From the NCBI RefSeq assembly GCF_000482505.1, contig NZ_KI519445.1, forward strand, positions 1-61,435: a stretch of 61,435 bases of DNA, written 5' to 3'. Position numbers and translations under genes: made by a program. The notes beneath the pieces were generated by a model, which was given only the letters and a program-made list of their open reading frames with translations, had not been told where the DNA came from and ran no database searches. This document shows positions 36,806 to 45,317 of this stretch, in pieces (the stretch's first letter is position 1; the number at the start of each line of letters is the position of its first letter). The stretch is from Leptotrichia trevisanii DSM 22070 (GTDB lineage Bacteria; Fusobacteriota; Fusobacteriia; Fusobacteriales; Leptotrichiaceae).

Positions 36806-37143
36806 AATTTTGAAGTGGTTTTACCATATTAAATATTTATAATTTATATCAAACACAATTCTTAAACTGATAATCATTTATAATCTAGCAACACTTTTTT
36901 AATAATAATCATCAAAGTCATCATAATGATTTCTTGGTGGTGCTGGTATTGATATTGCCGGTTCATCTTCTTGTATGTATATAGGTTCGTCATCTTCATC
37001 CCATGCGGGTTCCCAGTATGATTTAGCTGAAAACGACACTGTACTTAAGCAAAATAACGATACCAAAATAATAATCTTTTTCATCTCGATACCTCTTTCT
37101 TTTTGCAAAAATTATATTCATACAGTAAAACCACTTCAAAATT
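36806..37143. repeat. 19-bp perfect inverted repeat flanking a small secreted-protein gene
   Basis: AATTTTGAAGTGGTTTTAC at 36806-36824 returns as its exact reverse complement at 37125-37143. Outside it the match continues imperfectly for about 9 bases (6 of 9). The arms enclose 300 bases holding one 61-codon gene on the minus strand. This looks like the ends of a small non-autonomous element, though no target duplication was recognised. Confidence 0.6.
36899..37084 (-). CDS. Small exported acidic protein
   Basis: A 61-residue precursor: a signal peptide (MKKIIILVSLFCLSTVSFSA) and a mature part of about 40 residues rich in Asp, Glu, Tyr and Pro (EPAWDEDDEPIY, DDFDDYY). I start at the ATG at 37084, with AGAGG 7 bases upstream. 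No family is recognised. It lies inside a 19-bp inverted repeat. The acid-rich mature part could bind metal or basic surfaces, but this is only a guess. Confidence 0.6.
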   Translation of the reverse strand: MKKIIILVSLFCLSTVSFSAKSYWEPAWDEDDEPIYIQEDEPAISIPAPPRNHYDDFDDYY

Positions 37144-37181
37144 AAACTCAAATATTAACTATCCCCTTTAAAACTCAAATT

Positions 37182-37634
37182 TTATTTACTTTCCTGATTT
37201 TCAAATTCTACATTATTCAAAAGAATCTCAACTCTTCGATTATTGTATCTGCCATCAACTCTATCGTCTGTATCTACAGGCGTATTTGCTCCTTCGCCTT
37301 TTATTTTTCCAAAGGAAAATCTTTTATCCAATCCAAATTCCCTCATTAATCTTGCAAAATTTTTTGCCCTTGTTTCTGATAATTTTAAATTATGTTTTTG
37401 TGAACCTGTAGAATCTGTATGTCCTATAACATCAATTGTTCCAGATTTACCATATTTATTTAAATCATTGACAATTTCCCTAATAGTTGATGCTTCAGAC
37501 TCATTCAGTACATTTCCATCTATGTTAAAACCTCTTATAACACATTTTTTTTCTTCTAACGAACAAGGTCCCCCTAAATATGCCATTGCATTTATTCCAA
37601 CTGCCATCACTAAAAATAAAACTAATTTCTTCAA
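37182..37634 (-). CDS. OmpA-family peptidoglycan-binding protein
   Basis: A 150-residue exported protein: a signal peptide cut near INAMA, a short N-terminal part with two Cys, and an OmpA C-terminal domain (about residues 35-140) with GTIDVIGHTDSTGSQKHNLKLSETRAKN and DGRYNNRRVEILL. Such domains bind meso-diaminopimelate-type peptidoglycan and tie the envelope to the wall. There is no beta-barrel or clear lipobox. The start is a TTG at 37634 with AAGGAGTG 9 bases upstream; no ATG fits. Confidence 0.88.
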   Translation of the reverse strand: MKKLVLFLVMAVGINAMAYLGGPCSLEEKKCVIRGFNIDGNVLNESEASTIREIVNDLNKYGKSGTIDVIGHTDSTGSQKHNLKLSETRAKNFARLMREFGLDKRFSFGKIKGEGANTPVDTDDRVDGRYNNRRVEILLNNVEFENQESK

Positions 37635-37738
37635 TTATTATCACTCCTTAATATTTTTTTCACTAAAATTATACCACATTTTTTTCAAAAAAAAAGAAAA
37701 ATCTGACAAAATCAAATCTTTCTTTTCTATTTTAAATA

Positions 37739-38749
37739 TTATTTCTTAGTTTTCTTAACCAATAATTTATTGTGTTCCTTTATCACTTCATTGAAGTTTG
37801 CAAGTACATTTTCTGGTGTTCCTTCCTCTGTCTGTGCAAAGAAGCTGTCACTTACCGATGAATGTGAGGCTTTTTCCTTTTTCTCTATTCTTTGGATGAA
37901 TACATTTACAGATTGCTTAAATTTATTTGCTTTTTGGATAAATTCACTGTGATCTCCAGGATTATATCCTTCCTTCCCAAGTTGTTTTGTATTTTTTATG
38001 GATTTTTCAAATTTATTAAAAAGTTTATCCATTCTTTCCTGAATTTTTCTGAATTTTTTAGGATTCCCCTTTACCGTAAAGTCGCTTGCGTCTAACCCTT
38101 GTTTATGAATTTCCTTTATAATTTTGTCGCCTTCTTCAATAAATACAAATTGATTGTATGTAATAAATTGTTTTCTTTTATCATAATCTTTTATCATTAA
38201 TTTTTTTATTTCATTAGATTTTTTTTCAAATACTTCCTTGTAACTTTTTGTCACCTGATTATATTTATCTAATGAAGCAAGCAGTTCTGAATGTAAAGTT
38301 TGAGCTTTTGCATAATTATCCTGTAAATATTGCTTATTTTTATAATAAGTTCTCATTTCTTCTGCAACTGGCAGCATTTTTTCAAGTATTGGAATCATAG
38401 CTATCGCCTTTTTATCCAGTTCATCTTTCTTCTCTTTACTTGTTGACAATTCCTTTAATTTATCAATAAAGTTTTTATCTATCGCAATATCCGCTTCAAT
38501 ATCCTCAGTCTGAATATTTTTAAACTTTTTATCCATTCCTGCATCTTCAAAATAATACAAAAGTCCTTTATCAACATTTAATATTCTGTTATAAAATCGT
38601 ATATGTTTATTATATTTATCTTTGTTTTTCTCTAATACAATCTGTTCCTTGGAAACACCACTTAACGATTTTTTTTCTACCTTTCCTGTCTGCCATGATA
38701 AAAAAACGATAACCAGCATTATTATTACTATTGCTCCTATTTTTTTCAT
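37739..38749 (-). CDS. YiiG-like exported protein (DUF3829)
   Basis: A 336-residue protein with an N-terminal hydrophobic segment (signal peptide or anchor, residues 4-20) and a long helical body. The pattern KYNKHIRFYNRIL near residue 45, the helical repeats, and the end NFNEVIKEHNKLL match the YiiG/DUF3829 family, of unknown function. No cysteine follows the hydrophobic segment, so it is not a lipoprotein, unlike YiiG of E. coli. It stands alone on the minus strand. Confidence 0.75.
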   Translation of the reverse strand: MKKIGAIVIIMLVIVFLSWQTGKVEKKSLSGVSKEQIVLEKNKDKYNKHIRFYNRILNVDKGLLYYFEDAGMDKKFKNIQTEDIEADIAIDKNFIDKLKELSTSKEKKDELDKKAIAMIPILEKMLPVAEEMRTYYKNKQYLQDNYAKAQTLHSELLASLDKYNQVTKSYKEVFEKKSNEIKKLMIKDYDKRKQFITYNQFVFIEEGDKIIKEIHKQGLDASDFTVKGNPKKFRKIQERMDKLFNKFEKSIKNTKQLGKEGYNPGDHSEFIQKANKFKQSVNVFIQRIEKKEKASHSSVSDSFFAQTEEGTPENVLANFNEVIKEHNKLLVKKTKK

Positions 38750-39082
38750 ATAACTTTTTCAATCCTCCTCTATTTTAACAACATCTAATTTATTTTAAAA
38801 ATTCTAATTAACCAAGTTTTAACTTCTTTGAGTTTAATTTCAAATTTATTTCACTACCTATACAATTATAATAATTTTTACAGATAATGTCAAATAAAAA
38901 TAATATATTTATAAAAAAATTTATTTTACATATTTTAAATAATGTTATATAATGTACTTGAATCCTCGAAAATTAACTTAACAAAAGTTAAACAACTATA
39001 GAGGTTGAGCAAAATAGTCATAACTTTAAAATGTTATTACTACAATTTAAACATTTCAAAATTATAGAAAGAAGGGATAAAA
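38750..39082. other. Intergenic region (333 bases) between divergent genes
   Basis: Very AT-rich spacer between the YiiG-like gene (minus) and the TlpA-like gene (plus). It holds a promoter for the plus-strand gene at 38925-38953 and, in the 120-base leader after it, a small inverted repeat TTAACTT-AACAA-AAGTTAA (38973-38991). I see no clear promoter for the minus-strand gene. Confidence 0.5.
38925..38953 (+). promoter_or_regulatory. Promoter of the TlpA-like gene
   Basis: TTTACA and TATAAT are 17 bases apart. Transcription would start near 38960 and leave a leader of about 120 bases before the start codon at 39083. Confidence 0.65.
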
Positions 39083-39583
39083 ATGAAAAAATTATTAGTT
39101 ATTATTTCAATGTTTATGGTATTTTTAGTTGGATACGGAAAAGTAAAACCTCTTGATGTGAATATGGAAGCTGGAACAAAAATTCCTAATTTTGAGCTAA
39201 GAGACTTTAATGGAAAATATACAAAAAGTAGAAAAATATTCAATAATGGTAAACCTACACTATTAGTGTTTGCTGCTGAGTGGTGTCCACACTGCCATAC
39301 TGAATTACCGGAAGTACAAAAATTTTATGAAGAAAATAAGGATAATGTAAATGTAGTAGTTGTATTTACAAGCAGAAGAACAAATTTAACAGCAACAAAA
39401 CAATTTGTCGCAGAAAATAAATTTACTTTCCCTGTTTACTACGACGCTAATCAATCATTAATGAACGGCTTTAAAGTTAAAAATGTTCCAACTAATTTGA
39501 TAATACAAAATTCAGTTATAGAAAATGTTTTTGTGCAAATAATGGATTATGATAATTTAAAACAGGCGTTTTATCTTAATTAA
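39083..39583 (+). CDS. TlpA/ResA-like thioredoxin-fold protein
   Basis: A 166-residue exported protein of the AhpC/TSA-TlpA group. A signal peptide (residues 1-19) precedes a thioredoxin fold with the redox site AAEWCPHCHTELP (CPHC) and the cis-proline in VKNVPTNLI. It probably reduces or forms disulfides in the periplasm. An AAGAAGGG site precedes the ATG. It has its own promoter and a strong terminator, and no cytochrome or MsrAB gene lies nearby to hint at its partner. Confidence 0.88.
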   Translation: MKKLLVIISMFMVFLVGYGKVKPLDVNMEAGTKIPNFELRDFNGKYTKSRKIFNNGKPTLLVFAAEWCPHCHTELPEVQKFYEENKDNVNVVVVFTSRRTNLTATKQFVAENKFTFPVYYDANQSLMNGFKVKNVPTNLIIQNSVIENVFVQIMDYDNLKQAFYLN

Positions 39584-39683
39584 ATTTTTTTATTGAATTT
39601 GTCTGAATAATCAAAAAAATGAAAAATAATAACTTTTTGAATTGAATTTTAAAATAATTTATTATAAATTTACTAAAAAATAT

Positions 39684-39736
39684 AAAACATGATCTAACGA
39701 CTAAATATAAAAATTAGTTTAAAGATCATGTTTTTT
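39684..39736. terminator. Bidirectional terminator
   Basis: AAAACATGATCT (39684-39695) pairs perfectly with AGATCATGTTTT. An inner ACTAA/TTAGT stem extends the hairpin. T runs lie on both strands, fitting the two convergent genes on either side. Confidence 0.85.
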
Positions 39737-39755
39737 AGAAATAACACAAAACTTT

Positions 39756-40349
39756 TTATATATATTTGAATCTCTCCAACATTGAGTTCATCATGGTAAA
39801 TAACCTGTCTGATTGCATTTTATCACCTTCATTACCTGAATAGAATTCTATCGTATCCAGTTCCATTGGCTCTGGCCCGTCTTCTCCTTCTACTAATACA
39901 TGGTTTAAACTATTGTGTAAATAATAATTTATTTTTTTACCTTTATATTCTATAGTAATTCTTTTATCCGATATTCCATCAGGCAATACTCCTTCAAAGC
40001 AGTAAAGTTCATCTTTTACAGGACTTATAGTGAAAAGCGTACGAATAATTTTAAATGTTATTTTATTATCTTTGGCATCTTGAAATTTCACTTCTTCCAC
40101 TTTTACTTTCATTCCATTTTGATGGACTTTAGATTTAAGCAAGGTTCCCAAAGATGTGTCTCCTTTATAATGAATCTTTTGCCCTTCACAAGTTTTACCA
40201 GTAGTTTCATAAAACAACATAAGATGAGTACCTATCCCTGTAGAATGCGATTTATCCAATCTTTTATAAGTTTAGCCAATCCAATAAGAGGAATTATGAT
40301 TAAAAAATAAGAAGAATACTAAAAATTTCTTAAAAAAACTATTTTTCAT
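39756..40349 (-). pseudogene. Exported hypothetical protein, apparently frameshifted near its N-terminus
   Basis: The long frame (39756-40259, 167 residues) has no good start; only a TTG without a ribosome site. An ATG at 40349 (AAGGA upstream) begins a signal-like MKNSFFKKFLVFFLFF but hits a TAA after 25 codons. In another frame the hydrophobic core continues as IIPLIGLAKLIKDW, after a run of six T. The simplest reading is one exported protein of about 195 residues broken by two small shifts, perhaps by slippage at the T run. The mature part (THLMLFYETTGKTCEG) is of no family I know. Confidence 0.5.
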
Positions 40350-40604
40350 AAAAACCACGTCCTTATATGCTTTCTTAATAAGTCTAATTCTTTTTTGTTA
40401 TTTTAAGTATATTACTGTATAATTCTTAATTTTTAATCGACTGTAAATGACAGTATCATTAACAATGAGACAATTATAACACAGGAACAAAATGGTTTTA
40501 TCACATGAACACATCAGCAGTATCGAAGCTTATAGAAAAATATGAACTTATCTTAAAAATATTAAGAAATATTAGCCCGTATAATTTTTATCTAATTATA
40601 GAAA

Positions 40605-41600
40605 TTAATATAATTTTGTACCACATTCTGGGCAGAACTTGCTACCATTTGTTTTTGTACCACATTCTGGACAAAACTTCGGTGCAGTGCTATTTCCTGT
40701 AGATTGAGCATTTTCTGAAGGTTGTTGATTATTTTGTGTTTGATTTGACTGGTTGTTCATCTGGTTCATCTGATTTGCCATTTGTTGTCCCATCATCATT
40801 CCCATTTGCATACCTGCCATATTCCCGGCCATATTTCCTGCACCTTCTCCATTTTCCATTGAATCAGCCATAGCCATTTGAGTATATTTGTTTACATCCC
40901 CAACCATACTTTGTCCTGCCGCTTTTTCCTGCATTCTCTTAATTTCTTCTGGATAACTGAAGCTGGAAATAGAAAAACTAGGAATAGAAAGTCCTATTTT
41001 TCGCATCTCAAAGTCCATATCTTCCTTTATTCCATTTCCTATTTCAAATGAATTCATTTGAAGATTGAACATATCCTTTCCTTCTCTTGCTATCCACTTC
41101 ATAAGAAGCTGATCCAGCATTGAAATTACCCTTTCCTTTACATCATCAATACTAAACTGCTGCTTAATTCCAGCAATTTTATCAATCAGCACATTATAGT
41201 TATCAATTTTACAAGCCATCGTTCCAAAAGCTCTTATCGGTATTCCACCTGGAAGTCCTGGTGCTGGAATATTAATGGCATTTTTTGTCCCCCATTTTAC
41301 AGTAACTTCCTTTGTATTGATAAAAAGTACTTCCGCTCTCATTCCAGAGTTAAACCCAAACTTAAATCCTTTTAATGTTGACAGAAAAGGTACTATTTGA
41401 GAGGCAATATCATAACTTCCCTCGTCTTCAAACACACCTTCCACTTTTCCATTAAAAAGAAAAATTGCATCTTGTCCGAGCCTTATAATTAATTTTGAAC
41501 CTTTTTTTATTTCCTTATTTGACCATTTCCAAAAAAGCATCTCATCGTTGTATTGCTCCCATTCTATTACGTTCGCAAGTTGATTGCCAAATAATCCCAT
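40605..41600 (-). CDS. SPFH-domain protein with C-terminal zinc ribbon (YdjI-like)
   Basis: A 331-residue protein of the SPFH/virion-core group. The N-terminal region (MGLFGNQLANVIEW and the beta-rich SPFH-like domain to about residue 200) is followed by a helical part, a Met-, Asn- and Gln-rich linker (about 235-300), and a zinc ribbon made of two near-identical CPECGTK knuckles (FCPECGTKTNGSKFCPECGTK). It follows a pspA gene and a zinc-ribbon membrane-protein gene, the layout of ydjFGHI in Bacillus. It probably helps PspA in membrane stress. AAGGAG precedes the ATG. Confidence 0.85.
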   Translation of the reverse strand: MGLFGNQLANVIEWEQYNDEMLFWKWSNKEIKKGSKLIIRLGQDAIFLFNGKVEGVFEDEGSYDIASQIVPFLSTLKGFKFGFNSGMRAEVLFINTKEVTVKWGTKNAINIPAPGLPGGIPIRAFGTMACKIDNYNVLIDKIAGIKQQFSIDDVKERVISMLDQLLMKWIAREGKDMFNLQMNSFEIGNGIKEDMDFEMRKIGLSIPSFSISSFSYPEEIKRMQEKAAGQSMVGDVNKYTQMAMADSMENGEGAGNMAGNMAGMQMGMMMGQQMANQMNQMNNQSNQTQNNQQPSENAQSTGNSTAPKFCPECGTKTNGSKFCPECGTKLY

Positions 41601-41620
41601 TTTTTACTGCTCCTTTCAAT

Positions 41621-42307
41621 TTATAATCCCATTTCCTTTTTCAATCTTTCTATTTCAGCATCAACTGCTGATGAACTTTCTGACTCTCCACTATCATATT
41701 TTTTCATAAGATCATCCACTTCATCTTTTTTAGGTGAATTAAGTTCCATTGATGCATTTGCTTCATCCAGCATTCTATCAACTTTTTCTTCAATAGAATT
41801 AAATGAATCCATTTTTCCACTTATTCCAGTAGAAGAAGTCATTGTATTGATTTTTTGTGCAGATTTCGCCATTTTTATTTTTGCTTTTATTTCGTTTCTT
41901 TTTGCATTAAGTTTTTGTATATCTGATGTAAGTTTATCGTGCATTTCTCGCATTTTCAAAGAATTTTCAACCGCAATCATTTTTTCTTTTTCCAAAGATT
42001 CCAATTTTATCTTAATAGATTCCTTCTTTTCCAAAAACATTCTTGCATCAGCTTCATTTCCAGCCTGCAAAGCCTTTTTCGCATAGTTTTCCATTTTATT
42101 GATTTCATCTTCACATTCTGTAACTTTTCTTTTTGCTGCACTTTCCTGTGCCATTATAGCAACTGTTTCAGCCTTTACACTTCCCAGATCCCTTTCCATA
42201 TCCCGTAAATACTGATCTATCATTTTTTCAGGATCCTCCATTTTGTCTAATAACGCATTAATATTAGATGCCATTATTGCTTTAAATCTTCCTAAAATAC
42301 TAGCCAT
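41621..42307 (-). CDS. pspA: PspA/IM30-family protein
   Basis: A 228-residue ESCRT-III-like coiled-coil protein that binds and remodels stressed membranes. The start MASILGRFKAIMASNINALLDKMEDPEKMIDQYLRDMERDL is the typical amphipathic helix and first coiled coil. I start at the ATG at 42307 with AGGAGG 8 bases upstream; a TTG two codons earlier is less likely. The last 30 residues (VDAEIERLKKEMGL) are the usual end helix. It lies in a three-gene run with SPFH and zinc-ribbon proteins. Confidence 0.92.
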   Translation of the reverse strand: MASILGRFKAIMASNINALLDKMEDPEKMIDQYLRDMERDLGSVKAETVAIMAQESAAKRKVTECEDEINKMENYAKKALQAGNEADARMFLEKKESIKIKLESLEKEKMIAVENSLKMREMHDKLTSDIQKLNAKRNEIKAKIKMAKSAQKINTMTSSTGISGKMDSFNSIEEKVDRMLDEANASMELNSPKKDEVDDLMKKYDSGESESSSAVDAEIERLKKEMGL

Positions 42308-42338
42308 TTTCAATTCCTCCTAATTATTTTATTAAATT

Positions 42339-43391
42339 TTATTTATATAAATAATAAATTATTGCCGCAGCTACAATTATTGCCACTATAACTGCAAATG
42401 CTATCTTAACTGCAGATTTCGGATATTCTCCCACTATTATTCCGCTTTCTCCGTTTACAATAACTTGATAGGATTTTCCGTTAAAAGAATAAGACATTGA
42501 GTATACAGGCAGTAATAAAAGTCTATAGTATTCATTGCTCCAATAAACATTAAATCTTATATTTCTTACCCTATCATATCTCCTTAACACATCCGAACTA
42601 ATAGTATTATAAATTCTATTTTCCATTATTAGCTTAGATTCTTCATATCCTTGCCTCATAGGTATCTTAAAAATTTCAGAATTATATCCCGACAAATATC
42701 CAGATGAAAAATCTATCGTATCTTCCACATTAAATCCACCCAGACTTTTTATAAGGCCGTCCTTTAATGTTCTGGAGGCTCGCATTATTACATTCTGAAA
42801 TTCATTTTGAACATTTCCTCTTACAAAATACCAGTCTGTAACTATTCTTGTTTTTATTTTTCCATCTTCTTCATAAGTTTCTGTTCTGTCAATACCTCCT
42901 TCAGCAGTATAATCACTATCTGCATCAGTGTCAAAAGCCCAGTAAGGAAGATACATCCCAGTCACTTTTCCACTTTGATACAAAGTCTTTAAAACATTTG
43001 GAGCAAACCATCTTCTTTTTATCCATTCTGAAAAAAGCTGCCCAACCTCTTTTTTATCAACAAGAAAAGGCTTCATTCCATCTGGTTCCAGTACAGATAC
43101 TGCCTTTTCACTTAACACAATATTTGAACCACAATAAGGACACGTTTGGGAAGTTTCAAAAGCATCCATTTCAATTGTAGCCCCGCAGGAATTACACTCT
43201 ACAATTGTCTTTCCTTCTATTATCTTATTTTTCAATCTTTTTTCATAATTATCTATACCGTGTCTTTTATTAGTAAAAATCTTTGGTAATTCTTCTTCTG
43301 TTCCACAATTTTCACACTTTAAATTCCCAGACTTTGGATCAAATCTCATCATCCCACCACAATTTTCACATCTAAAATCATCACTTTTCAT
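42339..43391 (-). CDS. Zinc-ribbon protein with C-terminal membrane anchor (YdjG-like)
   Basis: A 350-residue protein with two zinc ribbons: FRCENCGGMM with LKCENCGTEEE (residues 6-36), and ECNSCGATIEMD with TCPYCGSNIVL (about 70-100). A beta-rich domain with LPYWAFDTDADSDYTAEGG follows, and it ends in one membrane helix (about 322-345). It resembles YdjG of the Bacillus ydjFGHI operon. The ATG at 43391 has AAGGAAG upstream; the frame is open to 43448. It is the first gene of the pspA run. Confidence 0.8.
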   Translation of the reverse strand: MKSDDFRCENCGGMMRFDPKSGNLKCENCGTEEELPKIFTNKRHGIDNYEKRLKNKIIEGKTIVECNSCGATIEMDAFETSQTCPYCGSNIVLSEKAVSVLEPDGMKPFLVDKKEVGQLFSEWIKRRWFAPNVLKTLYQSGKVTGMYLPYWAFDTDADSDYTAEGGIDRTETYEEDGKIKTRIVTDWYFVRGNVQNEFQNVIMRASRTLKDGLIKSLGGFNVEDTIDFSSGYLSGYNSEIFKIPMRQGYEESKLIMENRIYNTISSDVLRRYDRVRNIRFNVYWSNEYYRLLLLPVYSMSYSFNGKSYQVIVNGESGIIVGEYPKSAVKIAFAVIVAIIVAAAIIYYLYK

Positions 43392-43526
43392 AGTAACCAC
43401 TTCCTTATTTAAACAGCACCATTTTTTATTTAAATTTTTCCTAAACAATATTAAAAAATTATTTTTTCATTACTTTATATTATACCATAAAAAAATGTAA
43501 AAAGTCGAAATAAATCAAAAATTGTA

Positions 43527-43555
43527 TTGTATTTAGCTATTTTGTATGGTACACT
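43527..43555 (+). promoter_or_regulatory. Promoter of the small exported-protein gene
   Basis: TTGTAT and TACACT with a 17-base spacer. It lies about 100 bases before the start at 43654. Confidence 0.5.
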
Positions 43556-43653
43556 TCTATTGAAAGGTAAACAATATAATTTATGTTAATTAAAAATTCA
43601 TTATATATCTAAAATTAGACTTATTAAATGTTTATTTTAAGGAGGAGTTTATC

Positions 43654-44019
43654 ATGAAAAAATTTAAATTTTTAGCTATATTTTTATTTTCTGCAGTTAT
43701 TGGGTTAGCAGGTATATCTAAATCATCTGCGAGTTCTTCTGATGTAATTAAGAGCCCTGATTCAAAAAATGCAATGTATGTACCTAATGGTAATGGATTT
43801 ACTAAATACATGTCAACTTCAGGATTGTCACAAGATATACTTAATGATATCAAATCTATACTAAATAACATAAAAGGTCAAACAATATATGTAAGAGATT
43901 ACTCAATGTATCAAAGATTAAAAAGCTTAGGAGCAAGTGATATAACTAATTCATCTGATGAAATAGTCAAAACTGCAAAAGCTAAGTACGGTTATAACAT
44001 ATACATGGTTAGATTTTAG
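43654..44019 (+). CDS. Hypothetical small exported protein
   Basis: A 121-residue protein with a signal peptide (MKKFKFLAIFLFSAVIGLAG) and a mature part of about 95 residues with no membrane segment. I recognise no family. Its single-gene unit has a strong ribosome site (AAGGAGGAG), its own promoter and a terminator, so it may be well expressed. The mature part begins Ser-rich and ends in a beta-like KAKYGYNIYMVRF. Confidence 0.65.
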   Translation: MKKFKFLAIFLFSAVIGLAGISKSSASSSDVIKSPDSKNAMYVPNGNGFTKYMSTSGLSQDILNDIKSILNNIKGQTIYVRDYSMYQRLKSLGASDITNSSDEIVKTAKAKYGYNIYMVRF

Positions 44020-44125
44020 TTATAAGTTATAAGTTGTAATTATTATTTTAGTATTTTAACATAACATTTAATAGTTTATAATTTTAGTAATTTAATTCTA
44101 CTTAACCAATAACTTTAATTAAATT

Positions 44126-44180
44126 AAATTGTTTCATTAATTTAGATCTGTAAATTTTATGAAACAATTTTTTATTTTTT
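44126..44180 (+). terminator. Intrinsic terminator between convergent genes
   Basis: AAATTGTTTCAT pairs perfectly with ATGAAACAATTT, 12 bp with a 21-base loop, followed by TTTATTTTTT. It serves the plus-strand gene; on the other strand it could also stop queA transcripts. Confidence 0.75.
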
Positions 44181-44195
44181 ATCAGAATTAATACT

Positions 44196-45218
44196 TTAAT
44201 AAATAAACATCGAATCTCCAAAACTATAAAATCTATATTTTTCTTCAATAGCTTTCTTATAAGCCTCAAAAACAAACTCCTTACCACCAAACGATGAAAT
44301 TAACATAATTAAAGTAGATTTTGGCAAATGAAAATTTGTAATTATTGCATCAACAATTTTAAAATTATAATCTCCATAAATAAAGATATTTGTATCCCCT
44401 TCAGAGGCTATTAATTTACCATTTTCATCAACAGAAGATTCCAATGTTCTCACTGATGTCGTTCCTACCGCAATTACTCGATTTCCTTTTTCTTTTGCTT
44501 CATTAATAATTTTAGCTGTTTCTTCAGGGATTCGATATTTTTCGCTGTGCATTTTATGATCCAGCACATTTTCTACCTGCACTGGACGAAATGTCCCAAG
44601 TCCCACATCCAGAAATACTTCTGCAATAATAACTCCCTTTTCACGAATTTTTTCCAGAAGTTCATTTGTAAAATGAAGTCCCGCAGTCGGTGCGGCTACA
44701 GATTCCCCCTCTTTAGCGTAAACAGTCTGGTATCGGTTTTTATCCTCCAATTTTTCCATAATATATGGAGGAAGAGGCATTTCTCCCAATTTATCCAAAA
44801 TTTCCTCAAATCTACCTTCAAAACTGAATTTTATAATTCTGTTCCCATCTTCCTTGATTTCCAAAAGTTCTGCCTCCAAAACCTCTTCCAGAAATATAAG
44901 TTTCTGTCCAATTTTCAATTTTTTTGCAGGCTTTAACAAAACTTCCCATGTATACATATCGTATCTTTTTAAAAGGAAACATTCTAATACAACCCCATTT
45001 TCCTTATGCCCAAACAGTCTTGCAGGAATAACTTTTGTACGATTAATTACAAGAATATCATCTTTTTTTAAATAATCTATAATATTATAAAATTTTTTAT
45101 GTTCCAGTGTTTTTTCTTTTTTATTTAATACTAACAATTTTGAATGATCTCTCGGATTTACAGCATGCTGTGCTATCAGCTCCTCAGGTAGTTCAAAATC
45201 AAAATCTGAAATTTTCAT
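44196..45218 (-). CDS. queA: tRNA preQ1 ribosyltransferase-isomerase (QueA)
   Basis: Transfers and isomerises the ribosyl part of SAM onto preQ1-tRNA to give epoxyqueuosine. The 340 residues begin with the family block FDFELPEELIAQHAVNPRDHSKLLVL and contain INRTKVIPARLFG, PAGLHFT-like TAGLHFTNELL, LDVGLGTFRPV, and TNFHLPKSTLIMLISSF. Length is normal. No other queuosine gene lies nearby. AGGAG precedes the ATG. Confidence 0.95.
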   Translation of the reverse strand: MKISDFDFELPEELIAQHAVNPRDHSKLLVLNKKEKTLEHKKFYNIIDYLKKDDILVINRTKVIPARLFGHKENGVVLECFLLKRYDMYTWEVLLKPAKKLKIGQKLIFLEEVLEAELLEIKEDGNRIIKFSFEGRFEEILDKLGEMPLPPYIMEKLEDKNRYQTVYAKEGESVAAPTAGLHFTNELLEKIREKGVIIAEVFLDVGLGTFRPVQVENVLDHKMHSEKYRIPEETAKIINEAKEKGNRVIAVGTTSVRTLESSVDENGKLIASEGDTNIFIYGDYNFKIVDAIITNFHLPKSTLIMLISSFGGKEFVFEAYKKAIEEKYRFYSFGDSMFIY

Positions 45219-45270
45219 TTAATTTATTTCTCCTATTTTTATATTCTCTTTTTTTATTTTTCTTCATTTT

Positions 45271-45300
45271 AAAGGAAACAGGGAATTATTAAATTCCCTG
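45271..45300 (-). terminator. Intrinsic terminator after the WNDGENF-protein gene
   Basis: CAGGGAATT and AATTCCCTG form a 9-bp stem with a 4-base loop. Read on the minus strand the stem is followed by TTTCCTTT. It separates the gene at 45318-46400 from queA. Confidence 0.7.
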
Positions 45301-45317
45301 CCACATTTATTATTTTA

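Noticed and set aside
37243-37749. Open frame of 168 codons on the plus strand
   Set aside because: Antisense to the OmpA-like gene, whose domain motifs are clear. No promoter or ribosome site supports it.
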